Positions 1 to 6,916 of a stretch of 7,136 nucleotides of DNA are shown here, piece by piece. Within the stretch, counting starts at the first letter, position 1; every line of letters begins with the position of its first letter. Source of the DNA: Clostridiales bacterium (GTDB lineage Bacteria > Bacillota_A > Clostridia > Lachnospirales > Bianqueaceae); contig JAHZBS010000066.1 in assembly GCA_019423265.1 (NCBI GenBank), forward strand, positions 4,350 through 11,485, read 5' to 3'. Below the pieces are notes generated by a model. That model was not told the origin of the DNA and ran no database searches. It worked only from the letters and a program-made list of their open reading frames with translations. The translations under genes were made by a program, and so were the position numbers.

Positions 1-54
1 GAAAGGGAAAAGGAAGGCCGCAACCGCTAAAAACAGCCGCCGCACAAAGGGATA
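1..54. repeat. Direct repeat, copy A (54 bp perfect, 186-bp period)
   Basis: This segment is identical over 54 bases to 187-240, and weaker similarity continues on both copies for about 14 further bases. The copy touches the left edge of the window, so the true unit may extend further left. The sequence is very rich in purines and poor in T. The 186-bp offset is a multiple of three, so a reading frame crossing both copies is preserved. A tandem duplication is the simplest reading. It is not an insertion sequence: no terminal inverted repeats or transposase are visible. Confidence 0.9.
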
Positions 55-323
55 GAAGGGAGAGGGGGGAAAGAAGAAAAACAGCCGCTAAAAGGAAACG
101 TCAGAAAACAAGAGGGAAGCCGACAAGGCGAAAAAAGGAGAGAAGCGAAAGGACAGGTCGAGAGCGGGCTGACAGCAATGGCGGCGGAAAGGGAAAAGGA
201 AGGCCGCAACCGCTAAAAACAGCCGCCGCACAAAGGGATAGTGGAGAGAGGCGGAAACAACCTATTGACAAAAAAAGCCTAAAGACGTATAATTGTGTAC
301 GTACACGAAAGGGGGAATTCTAA
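3..323 (+). CDS. Possible 3' tail of an upstream gene: Lys/Arg-rich C-terminus (partial, speculative)
   Basis: The frame starting at base 3 is open from the window edge to a TAA at 321-323, about 106 codons, and has no usable start inside the window. The predicted peptide is strongly basic, with runs such as RDRRERGERRK and TRRKKERSERTGRER. That composition is common in disordered C-terminal tails of RNA-binding proteins. The repeat period of 62 codons keeps this frame. The TAA overlaps the glycosidase ATG by one base (TAATG). Against it, the DNA is poor in T, so stops are expected to be rare in any frame. The frame also runs through a consensus promoter and a palindrome. The frame starting at base 1 offers alternative stops at 28-30 and 214-216. 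Real coding here is unproven. Confidence 0.25.
   Translation, partial: KGKGRPQPLKTAAAQRDRRERGERRKTAAKRKRQKTRGKPTRRKKERSERTGRERADSNGGGKGKGRPQPLKTAAAQRDSGERRKQPIDKKSLKTYNCVRTRKGEF
187..240. repeat. Direct repeat, copy B
   Basis: This is the second copy of the 54-bp repeat, with no mismatch to 1-54. It ends 24 bases before the -35 box of the downstream glycosidase promoter. The 132 bases between the copies (55-186) are also purine-rich and contain short echoes of the repeat, for example a CAGCCGCTAAAAGG block at 82-95 that resembles part of it. Confidence 0.9.
265..293 (+). promoter_or_regulatory. Consensus sigma-A type promoter of the GH116 gene
   Basis: TTGACA (265-270) and TATAAT (288-293) are both perfect consensus hexamers, separated by the optimal 17 bp. 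Transcription is expected to begin near base 300, giving a leader of only about 23 bases. A promoter this strong would normally need a repressor, and the palindrome directly after the -10 box fits that need. Confidence 0.9.
295..306. promoter_or_regulatory. Palindromic candidate operator GTGTACGTACAC
   Basis: This is a perfect 12-bp palindrome starting two bases after the -10 box and covering the predicted transcription start, a position where a bound protein would block RNA polymerase. The GTACGTAC core resembles, from memory, the operator core of AraR, a repressor of Bacillus sugar genes with a GntR-type DNA-binding domain. No regulator gene of that type is in the window, so the binding protein is unknown. 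Confidence 0.6.
308..315 (+). promoter_or_regulatory. Shine-Dalgarno site of the GH116 gene
   Basis: AAAGGGGG lies seven bases before the ATG at 323 and supports that start. An in-frame TTG at 293-295 would add ten residues, but it overlaps the -10 box and lies upstream of the expected transcript, so it cannot be the start. Confidence 0.75.
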
Positions 324-2809
324 TGCAATATGTAGGAGATCGAACCAATGAGATATCATTTCCGTTAGGAGGCATCGGAAGCGGCAGTATCGGGCTTGCA
401 GGCAATGGAAGACTGATCGACTGGGAGATTTTCAATCGTCCCAACAAGGAATCGTACAATGGGTACAGTCATATAGCCGTGAAAGCGGAGAGGCAGGGGA
501 AGCTTCTGGATGCCCGCGTGCTTAACGGTGATGTGAACAAGGGATACAGCGGGCCATCCGGGATGGGCCTGGAAAACACAAGTATGGCGGGATTTCCTCA
601 TTTTCAAAAATGCATTTTTAAGGGAGAATTCCCATTGGCAGAAATCCAGTTTGAAGACGTTCATTTTCCCGGAAAAGTGACTCTGCGGGCCTTCAATCCG
701 TTCATTCCTTTAAATGATGCGGATTCAAGCATACCAGCGGCCTTCATAGAAATAGAGTTTCAAAATGATGACAGAGAGGAACTTCAATATTCCGCAGCTT
801 TTACAGTGCAGAACCCAGCCTCAAAGGGAAGAAACCAGTTTGTAGAAAAAGAACTGCGCTTTTTAACGACGCAGTACGCGGAGGACCACCCGCAGTTTGG
901 CGAGCTTTGTCTGGCAACGGACGCGGATGGCGAGATTAGTTATCAGGAATATTGGTATCGGGGCGGCTGGTCAGACAGTCTGGAAACGTATTGGCGCAAC
1001 TTTACGGAGCAGAGCACATTAAAAGTGCGGTCATACGAAGAACCGGGCGACAGAGATCATGGAACTCTCTGTGTAAGGAAAACGGTCCCCGCCGGACATT
1101 CAGTGCGAATTCGATTCATCTTAACCTGGCACTATCCCAACAACTATAATTACTGGGCCCCCGAGTATCAACATATAATGTGGAAAAATTATTACGCCGT
1201 TCTATTTTCAAATGCGCGGGAAAGCGCGGCATATGGGCTTGCCAATTGGGATCGGCTCTATGGGGAGACAAAGCGATTTAAAGACGAGCTATACGCATCG
1301 AGCCTGCCCGAGGCTATCATCGAAGCCATCTCTGCTACAATGTCTGTCATAAAGACAGCAACGGTCCTCAGATTAGAGGATGGCTCAATCTATGGTTGGG
1401 AAGGGCTCCGCAAGGATGCAGGATCGTGTGAGGGAACTTGTACCCATGTTTGGAATTATGCCTATGTATTGCCATATTTATTTCCGAAGCTGGAACGGTC
1501 GATTCGCAGCCTGGATTACCACTACAATCAGGATGAAAACGGGCGGATGCAATTTCGCATGCTGCTTCCGCTAGGGAGGCCGAGAGGAACGTTCCGCGCC
1601 TGTGTAGATGGACAGATGGGCGGTATCGTGAAGGTTTACCGGGAATGGAAAATCAGCGGCGACGACCATTGGCTCAAGGAAATCTGGCCAGCTGTCAAGA
1701 AGTCTTTAGAATATGCGTGGAGTGAGGACAACGAGGACCGGTGGGATCGCGACAGAGATGGCGTCCTGGAGGGACGCCAGCACCACACGCTCGATATGGA
1801 GCTCTTCGGTCCCAGCTCCTGGCTGGAAGGCTTTTATCTTGCGGCGCTCAAGGCCGCAGAGGAAATGGCGAGATATCTGGGCGAGGAGGATAGCGCCGAC
1901 GAATACAAGGAGCTGTTTGAAAAAGGACGAGCCTGGAGTGAAGAGCATCTATTCAACGGGCGCTATTACATACAGCAGATTGACCTGAAGGACGCATCCG
2001 TTTTAGAGCCCTATGAAGGAGCAGAGGCGTACTGGAATCAGGAAGTAGGGGAAATAAAATATCAGATTGGCGAAGGCTGTGAGATCGACCAACTCTGCGC
2101 CCAATGGCACGCCAACATAGTTGGCCTTGGCTCAATTTTTGACAAAGATCACGTAAGAACAGCGCTGAGCAGCCTGTATCAGCAGAATGTAAAACATTCC
2201 ATGCGAGACTTCTATAACCCGTGGCGGCTGTTCTGCATCAACGATGAAGGGGGAGCTGTGATCTGTGAGTATCCTGAGGGGACGGAGAAGCCGGCGATCC
2301 CAATCCCCTACTGCCAGGAGACAATGCACGGGTTTGAATACCAGCTGGCGGCCCTGATGATCAGCGAAGGCATGGTTGAGGAAGGCGTTGAGATCGTGAC
2401 CATGATACGAGACCGGTATGATGGCAAAAAAAGAAATCCATGGAATGAAATCGAATGTGGCAACAACTACGCCCGCTCCATGGCGAGTTATTCCATGATT
2501 CCCATTTTCTCAGGCTTTATATTTGATATGCCAAAGGGTGTGATAGGATTCAATCCCATCCTAAAAAAGGAAGCGTTTCGATGCATCTGGAGCTTAGACA
2601 GCGCATGGGGAAACGTGCAGATTGAAGGAGAGCAGGTCTTGATCCGAGTCATCAAGGGTCAGGTAACCCTTCGGGAGTTGCAGCTACCCTTCATCACAAG
2701 AGAAATCCGCGCGGTGCAGGTGGACGGACAGAGTGTGAACGTGAAATGTCAGGGCGGACGAATTCTCTTTGCCAGTCCGACGACAGTTCAAGAACGGATA
2801 CAGGTATAA
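323..2809 (+). CDS. GH116 family beta-glycosidase (DUF608 / GBA2-like)
   Basis: This is an 828-residue cytosolic glycoside hydrolase of the clan that includes human GBA2 and bacterial beta-glucosidases and beta-xylosidases. It probably hydrolyses beta-glucosides or beta-xylosides with retention. The N-terminal beta-sandwich domain (about 1-320) opens with the family motif FPLGGIGSGSIGL (13-25) and DWEIFNRP (33-40). The helical-barrel catalytic domain follows (about 330-790). By motif alignment to GBA2, E360 in YGWEGL is the likely nucleophile and D491 in HTLDMELFGPSSW the likely acid/base. E370 in CEGTCTHVWNY is a less likely alternative nucleophile. The NEIECGNNYAR motif (708-718) supplies E709 and R718, which match sugar-binding residues known in the family. 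There is no signal peptide or membrane segment, so the substrate must be imported. The gene appears to be monocistronic and repressor-controlled. The family is secure; the substrate is not. Confidence 0.93.
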   Translation: MQYVGDRTNEISFPLGGIGSGSIGLAGNGRLIDWEIFNRPNKESYNGYSHIAVKAERQGKLLDARVLNGDVNKGYSGPSGMGLENTSMAGFPHFQKCIFKGEFPLAEIQFEDVHFPGKVTLRAFNPFIPLNDADSSIPAAFIEIEFQNDDREELQYSAAFTVQNPASKGRNQFVEKELRFLTTQYAEDHPQFGELCLATDADGEISYQEYWYRGGWSDSLETYWRNFTEQSTLKVRSYEEPGDRDHGTLCVRKTVPAGHSVRIRFILTWHYPNNYNYWAPEYQHIMWKNYYAVLFSNARESAAYGLANWDRLYGETKRFKDELYASSLPEAIIEAISATMSVIKTATVLRLEDGSIYGWEGLRKDAGSCEGTCTHVWNYAYVLPYLFPKLERSIRSLDYHYNQDENGRMQFRMLLPLGRPRGTFRACVDGQMGGIVKVYREWKISGDDHWLKEIWPAVKKSLEYAWSEDNEDRWDRDRDGVLEGRQHHTLDMELFGPSSWLEGFYLAALKAAEEMARYLGEEDSADEYKELFEKGRAWSEEHLFNGRYYIQQIDLKDASVLEPYEGAEAYWNQEVGEIKYQIGEGCEIDQLCAQWHANIVGLGSIFDKDHVRTALSSLYQQNVKHSMRDFYNPWRLFCINDEGGAVICEYPEGTEKPAIPIPYCQETMHGFEYQLAALMISEGMVEEGVEIVTMIRDRYDGKKRNPWNEIECGNNYARSMASYSMIPIFSGFIFDMPKGVIGFNPILKKEAFRCIWSLDSAWGNVQIEGEQVLIRVIKGQVTLRELQLPFITREIRAVQVDGQSVNVKCQGGRILFASPTTVQERIQV

Positions 2810-2814
2810 GCGAG

Positions 2815-4503
2815 TTAGAGGAAGAGGCGGCCGCGGTATCGGTTGACAAAGGCGAAAAACTCCTGTGGCCTGGGGAGTGCCATTGGATTGGGAATCCACT
2901 TCGATTCAACCATGTGTGCCATTCCTCGATTCTGGATTTCGTCATACAGCGTGCGGACAATAGAGGGGAGAGGCGTTTGCCCGTCGAAGAGATGGCGGCA
3001 GGCATAGAGAAAGAGATATCCAAGAGCCGCCGTCTGTTCTGCGTCTATAAGTTGCTCCACATACCGCAGGTCCACGGTTTCATGGCCTAGGACAATTCCA
3101 TCCGTACCTTGAATTCGAAGCTTTAAGCGGTCTTCCTGGGCAATTTTAGGCGAGCGGCAGGGGATTCGAGGCGGGCACGGATTCGTATAGGGAGGGGCGG
3201 AAGGCGTCCAGGGGTAGTTGGCGCTGATCTCCTTGGCCTTGCGGGTGATCTCGTAGGTCTGGTAGGAATCCAGCTGGAGGATCGTGTCTGCAATGTGGAA
3301 GAAAGCTCCGCAGCTGCCGGCTACAAGGATGATGGAGACGCCAAAGTGTTCGTACAATAGCCGCGCGCGTTCCAGAAAAGGGGTAATGGGTTCCTGATCC
3401 CGATGGATCACCTGCTGCATTAGTTCATCCCGGATCATGAAATTCGTCGCCGAGGTATCCTCGTCCAACAGGAGAACCGATGCACCGCTCTCGATACTTT
3501 CCATCACATTGGCCGCTTGAGAGGTACTTCCGCTGGCATCCTGCGTGGAAAATGCGGTGGTATCCATACCGCCGGGAAGGTGATTGATGAAGAGCGAAAT
3601 GTCCATCTGGCGGATGCTGCGGCCATCCTCAGCGCGAATTTTCATTGCGTCCGAAGCGGTGATGACATATTCGCGTCCATCTCCCCGGATATGGTTATAG
3701 ACACCGGTTTCCAGCGCCTTGAGGAGAGTCGATTTTCCGTGATAACCGCCGCCTACGATAAGGGTGATCCCCCTGGGAATGCCCATCCCCTGTATTATTT
3801 TACCGCTGGGAAGGGATAGGGAGATCTCCATGGAGGGAGGCGAGGTGAAAGGAATGGCGCCAGGTAAGGGTTTCTGGGAAATTCCGCTTTCCCGCGGAAG
3901 AATGGACCCATTTCCCACAAATGCGATCAGACCCCGACGGTCTAATTCTTGGCGGATATAAGCCTGATCCTCCGCCAGGCTCAACACATCGGAGACCGCC
4001 TTGGCATCCAATTGCCGGTAGAAGAGAGTCGAGTGGACGCAGACAGGCAAAAAGTCAAACAGAATCTTGGCCAGCTCCGCAGCATTGATGGTGCGGCCAT
4101 TGGCTGGAAAGCCGATTTCAAAGCGGAGTCGCACGCCCTCACCCGTGATGGAACAGGACGTGCGCTCCAAGATCTGCTGTCCACATCGGCTACAGCTTAG
4201 CAATCCACTTTTTCCGGACCCCTTTGCCCGAAAAGCATAGGAGTCCAGTTTTTTTGAAAACAGGCGGAGCAGATGATCCTGGAGTGCAATCTTTTTGTAG
4301 GAGGGAGATAGGAAATCGGCGGGAAATGTCATGGGGACAATGACGCTTACACAGGAGGGCGCCGCAAAGGGATCCCCCTGGACGTGATCGATGGAGAGTA
4401 CAAAATCAGAATACCGATACGATCCCTGGAGAGCTTTGTATGCTGGATAGCTTTTGTGATCGATGGATGTGAGAAGGGTTCTAAGTTCTTGCATCGTTTT
4501 CAT
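2815..4503 (-). CDS. Predicted ATPase of the ABC class (PF09818 / COG3044 type), function unknown
   Basis: This 562-residue soluble P-loop protein belongs to a conserved bacterial family of unassigned role. It has one nucleotide-binding site: Walker A GGGYHGKST (251-259, K257), an ABC-like signature SGSTSQAA (324-331) and Walker B VLLLDED (343-349, D347, E348). There are no membrane segments, so it is not a transporter by itself. An N-terminal GSGKSG (95-100) is a second glycine-rich loop, followed by a CSRC pair (104-107). The start at 4503 is preferred because AAAGAGGT sits seven bases upstream. An in-frame ATG at 4521 has no ribosome-binding site. The length is normal for the family. The gene converges on the glycosidase with a 5-base gap and diverges from the Asp-box gene. 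Nothing here reveals its partner or substrate. Confidence 0.9.
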   Translation of the reverse strand: MKTMQELRTLLTSIDHKSYPAYKALQGSYRYSDFVLSIDHVQGDPFAAPSCVSVIVPMTFPADFLSPSYKKIALQDHLLRLFSKKLDSYAFRAKGSGKSGLLSCSRCGQQILERTSCSITGEGVRLRFEIGFPANGRTINAAELAKILFDFLPVCVHSTLFYRQLDAKAVSDVLSLAEDQAYIRQELDRRGLIAFVGNGSILPRESGISQKPLPGAIPFTSPPSMEISLSLPSGKIIQGMGIPRGITLIVGGGYHGKSTLLKALETGVYNHIRGDGREYVITASDAMKIRAEDGRSIRQMDISLFINHLPGGMDTTAFSTQDASGSTSQAANVMESIESGASVLLLDEDTSATNFMIRDELMQQVIHRDQEPITPFLERARLLYEHFGVSIILVAGSCGAFFHIADTILQLDSYQTYEITRKAKEISANYPWTPSAPPYTNPCPPRIPCRSPKIAQEDRLKLRIQGTDGIVLGHETVDLRYVEQLIDAEQTAALGYLFLYACRHLFDGQTPLPSIVRTLYDEIQNRGMAHMVESKWIPNPMALPRPQEFFAFVNRYRGRLFL

Positions 4504-4510
4504 TGGTTCG

Positions 4511-4518
4511 ACCTCTTT
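4511..4518 (-). promoter_or_regulatory. Shine-Dalgarno site that fixes the ATPase start
   Basis: On the minus strand this reads AAAGAGGT, seven bases before the ATG at 4503. It lies inside the six-codon extension that would be coded from the ATG at 4521, which argues that the shorter start is the real one. Confidence 0.7.
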
Positions 4519-4535
4519 CATAGAATATACATGTT

Positions 4536-4565
4536 AGTATACTACGTATCGTTCGAAGTTGGCAA
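4536..4565 (-). promoter_or_regulatory. Candidate promoter of the ATPase gene, with a palindrome over the -10 box
   Basis: On the minus strand TTGCCA (4560-4565) and TATACT (4536-4541) are separated by 18 bp. The -10 box lies within a perfect 10-bp palindrome, TAGTATACTA (4535-4544), which could be an operator or simply a feature of an AT-rich -10 region. The -35 match is moderate. Confidence 0.55.
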
Positions 4566-4594
4566 GAGAGCAACGGAAAAATTCGTCTAAGCTA

Positions 4595-4623
4595 TTGATC
4601 TTTTCACTAAAATCCTGTAGACT
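4595..4623 (+). promoter_or_regulatory. Candidate promoter of the sialidase-like gene
   Basis: TTGATC (4595-4600) and TAGACT (4618-4623) lie 17 bp apart on the plus strand. It is back to back with the ATPase promoter, and the -35 boxes are about 30 bp apart. The expected transcript starts near 4630, just ahead of the ribosome-binding site. Confidence 0.6.
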
Positions 4624-4639
4624 GAGCTAAACAAAACTT

Positions 4640-4646
4640 AAGGAGG
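4640..4646 (+). promoter_or_regulatory. Shine-Dalgarno site of the sialidase-like gene
   Basis: AAGGAGG is a perfect anti-16S match eight bases before the ATG at 4655. Translation initiation of this gene therefore looks intact, even though its reading frame is interrupted later. Confidence 0.85.
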
Positions 4647-4654
4647 GAATCCTC

Positions 4655-5752
4655 ATGAAAAATGTGGTGATTGTCGACCACGGAATCGTCTACACAAAAC
4701 CGAACGCCATCTTTTCGTACAACGGGTGGCCATCGATCTGCCGCTGCGATGACGGGAGTGTATTGGCCTGTTTCTCCGGGGATCGATTGGAGCACGTTTG
4801 TCCATTTGGACGGGTGCTGGCGGTGAGAAGTCTGGATGAGGGCAAAACCTGGTCTGCCCCTGTCACGGCCATCAATACGCCGCTGGACGACAGAGATGCG
4901 GGAATCGTTAATCTAGGTGACAACCGGCTGCTGCTGACCTCTTTCACAAACTCCCGGGAGATGCAGCGGCAGTGTAAAGAAGGGCGGGATGACGTCAAGG
5001 CGCAGCTAGTCCGCGCCTATGTATCCTTGATCACAGAGGAGCAGGAGGCGCGGTATTGTGGTTCCACTGTCTCCATCAGTGAGGATGGCGGCCGGACGTG
5101 GGGAGAGCCATTTCTCGTCCCTATCACAGCGCCCCATGGACCGATCCGGCTGCGGAGCGGAGCGCTGCTTTACGCTGGGACTCCCTTTCCCGCAAGCCCT
5201 CAGGGGGCGCCGTATCCCATTCACGTGTACGGGAGTTAAGATGGCCGTACCTTTGCCAAAGTGGGGCAGGTCGCCATGTGTCCAGAGCTTTCAGAGGGGA
5301 TCTTTACGGAGCCGCATCTTGTGGAGCTCCCGTCTGGGCGTCTCGTTCTACATATTCGAGTCCAAGGGGTTCACAGTGAGGAGCAGATCTTTACCATCTG
5401 TCAGTCCACCAGCGACGACGGGGGAAAGACCTGGACTGTACCGCAGCCCACAGGCGCGCAGGGGGCGCCGCCGCATCTGTTGCTGCACTCCTCCGGAGCG
5501 CTTCTGTGTACATACGGCAAGCGTGTGGGGGATCGAACGGGAATTCGAGTTATGATCAGTGAGGACGGAGCCCAGAGCTGGGAGATCGATTCCATTTTGT
5601 GGGAGGAGGACGCAGACCGGCCGTACAAGGGAGACCTTGGGTATCCGGCCAGTGTGGAACTGGCCAATGGGGATCTTCTGACAGTCTATTATGGCGTGCC
5701 CAACGGCGAAAAAACCACAAGCATCCTGTGGACGCGCTGGCGGCTCGGGTAA
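4655..5752 (+). pseudogene. Sialidase-like Asp-box (BNR) repeat protein, interrupted by one in-frame TAA
   Basis: The frame spans 365 codons before its final stop but carries TAA at 5237-5239 (codon 195). The 194 codons before it and the 170 after it are in the same frame, so this is a nonsense change, not a frameshift. Asp boxes mark a six-bladed beta-propeller of the sialidase superfamily: SLDEGKTW (59-66), SEDGGRTW (142-149), SDDGGKTW (253-260) and SEDGAQSW (302-309). The stop falls inside another box, S-stop-DGRTF (194-200). Other conserved-looking parts are CPFGR (49-53), PLDDRD (76-81) and GYPASVELANGD (329-340). No signal peptide is seen, so the product would be cytosolic. Membership in true GH33 sialidases is not established, as I could not assign the arginine triad with confidence. 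A 194-residue product would lack about half the propeller and is unlikely to fold. It may be a recent pseudogene, a base error or a readthrough case. Confidence 0.85.
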
Positions 5753-5757
5753 GCAAT

Positions 5758-5790
5758 AAAAAGAAGCCGGGGACTGTGCGGCTTCTTTTT
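5758..5790. terminator. Bidirectional intrinsic terminator
   Basis: AAAAAGAAGCCG (5758-5769) pairs with CGGCTTCTTTTT (5779-5790) around a 9-base loop. The stem has a U-tract on the right for plus-strand transcripts and, by symmetry, one on the left for minus-strand transcripts. It sits six bases after the stop of the Asp-box gene and four bases after the stop of the convergent reductase gene, so it can serve both. Confidence 0.9.
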
Positions 5791-5793
5791 GCG

Positions 5794-6903
5794 TCATGAG
5801 CGGATCAATTCTGCGATCATCGCCATCTTTTCCGGAATGGGAATGGATTGCGGACAGTGCTCCATGCACTGCCCGCAGGCGATGCACTGTTCTGCCCGTG
5901 CAGATTCGTCCATTTCGTTAAAGACGTCCCTATTTTTGTTCAGGGCATACTGATTATAGAGAGAGAATACTGCCGGAATTTCCACACCCGATGGACAGTC
6001 CATGCAATAGCGACAGCCAGTACAGGGGATGGTATCCTTTTTTCGGTATGCGTCCACGGCCCTGTCAATAACCTCATAGTCCGCCTCCGTAAGGGGCTCA
6101 AAGTCCGTCATGGTCCTGACGTTATCTTCAATCTGTTCCATGGTGGACATGCCGCTGAGGACTGTCATCACATTGGGGAGGCTGGCGGCAAAGCGGATGG
6201 CCCAGGACGCTATGCTCTGACCGGGCCGTGCCTCCTGAAACAGCGCGTTAGCCGCTTCACAGGGGTTCGCCAAAACGCCGCCCCGCACGGGCTCCATCAC
6301 GATGACCGGTAAGCGGTGGTCCGTGAGGATCTCATACTGCCGTTTTGCATTCTGCATATTCCAGTCCAGATAGTTCAGTTGAATCTGCGCGAAATCCCAC
6401 CCATAGGTATTCACAATCTGTTCCAGAACCTGGGGCGAATCGTGGAAAGAAAAGCCCAGATTGCGGATCACGCCCTCCCGCTTTTTCTCCGATAAAAATT
6501 CATAGAGTCCGAATTCGACACATTTCCGAAAATTGTCTTGATTCAGCGCGTGAAAGAGATAAAAATCAAAGTAGTCCGTCTGGAGCCTTTCCAGCTGATG
6601 ATAAAAAATGCGCCGCATGGCGTCCGGGGAATCCGCCTCCCATATGGGCATCTTCGTCGCCAGATAAAAGCTGGACCGGTCATATTTTTTCAGGGCGCGG
6701 CCGAGAAAAACTTCCGAGCCGCCGTCATGATATTTATATGCCGTGTCGAAATAGTTGATCCCCGAAGCAAAGGCAAAGTCCACAATTTCCTGCGCCTTCG
6801 CGTAATCGATCTCCTGCGTCTCGGGATCCAGCCGAGGCAGGCGCATGCAGCCAAGCCCGAGGACGGAGATCTGGTCCCTATCTTTGTACGTCCGAGTATA
6901 CAT
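5794..6903 (-). CDS. Aldo/keto reductase with C-terminal two-cluster [4Fe-4S] domain
   Basis: This 369-residue cytosolic oxidoreductase has an aldo/keto reductase barrel (about 1-285) fused to a ferredoxin-like domain. The catalytic tetrad is visible: D53 and Y58 in FDTAYKY, K84 in ATKMP and H118 in LFHAL. The C-terminal domain has two cysteine sets, C294/C297/C300/C303 and C340/C343/C346/C350, each followed by proline, which fits two [4Fe-4S] clusters. This fused architecture is common in anaerobic Bacillota and suggests electron exchange beyond simple NAD(P)H chemistry. The substrate is unknown, with carbonyl compounds or sugars likely. The start at 6903 is chosen because GGAGGGG lies six bases upstream; an in-frame TTG at 6916-6918 overlaps that site. 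The gene is divergent from a MerR regulator and has a MerR-type promoter, so induction by an electrophile or aldehyde is plausible. Confidence 0.93.
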   Translation of the reverse strand: MYTRTYKDRDQISVLGLGCMRLPRLDPETQEIDYAKAQEIVDFAFASGINYFDTAYKYHDGGSEVFLGRALKKYDRSSFYLATKMPIWEADSPDAMRRIFYHQLERLQTDYFDFYLFHALNQDNFRKCVEFGLYEFLSEKKREGVIRNLGFSFHDSPQVLEQIVNTYGWDFAQIQLNYLDWNMQNAKRQYEILTDHRLPVIVMEPVRGGVLANPCEAANALFQEARPGQSIASWAIRFAASLPNVMTVLSGMSTMEQIEDNVRTMTDFEPLTEADYEVIDRAVDAYRKKDTIPCTGCRYCMDCPSGVEIPAVFSLYNQYALNKNRDVFNEMDESARAEQCIACGQCMEHCPQSIPIPEKMAMIAELIRS

Positions 6904-6909
6904 GTGATA

Positions 6910-6916
6910 CCCCTCC
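6910..6916 (-). promoter_or_regulatory. Shine-Dalgarno site that fixes the reductase start
   Basis: The minus strand reads GGAGGGG six bases before the ATG at 6903. The TTG of the longer frame overlaps this motif, which rules it out as the main start. Confidence 0.8.

Noticed and set aside
293..322. TTG at 293 as the start of the glycosidase
   Set aside because: It overlaps the -10 box and lies upstream of the expected transcription start. The ATG at 323 has a good Shine-Dalgarno sequence and starts right at the conserved domain.
2827..2834. GCGGCCGC palindrome as a terminator or operator after the glycosidase
   Set aside because: It has no T-tract and too short a stem, and lies within the 3' coding end of the ATPase gene. 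It is probably codon-driven.
4504..4521. ATG at 4521 as the start of the ATPase
   Set aside because: No ribosome-binding site precedes it, and the extra six codons contain the Shine-Dalgarno sequence of the ATG at 4503.
5506..5517. TGTGTACATACG in the Asp-box gene as a second copy of the palindromic operator
   Set aside because: The right half does not match, and the site is in the middle of coding sequence with no promoter nearby.
5058..5555. 165-codon frame overlapping the stop in the Asp-box gene, as a possible frameshift continuation
   Set aside because: The Asp-box motifs continue in the original frame on both sides of the TAA, so no frameshift is needed. This frame gives a Ser/Arg-rich peptide without family features.
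5348..5887. 179-codon antisense frame across the end of the Asp-box gene and the start of the terminator region
   Set aside because: It runs through the terminator hairpin and overlaps two recognisable families on the other frames. The peptide shows no known motif and no ribosome-binding site was seen.
6021..6022. CxxCxxCxxC spacing of the first cysteine set in the reductase as an anomaly
   Set aside because: From memory this compact spacing is usual for aldo/keto reductases with this C-terminal domain, so it is a family trait.
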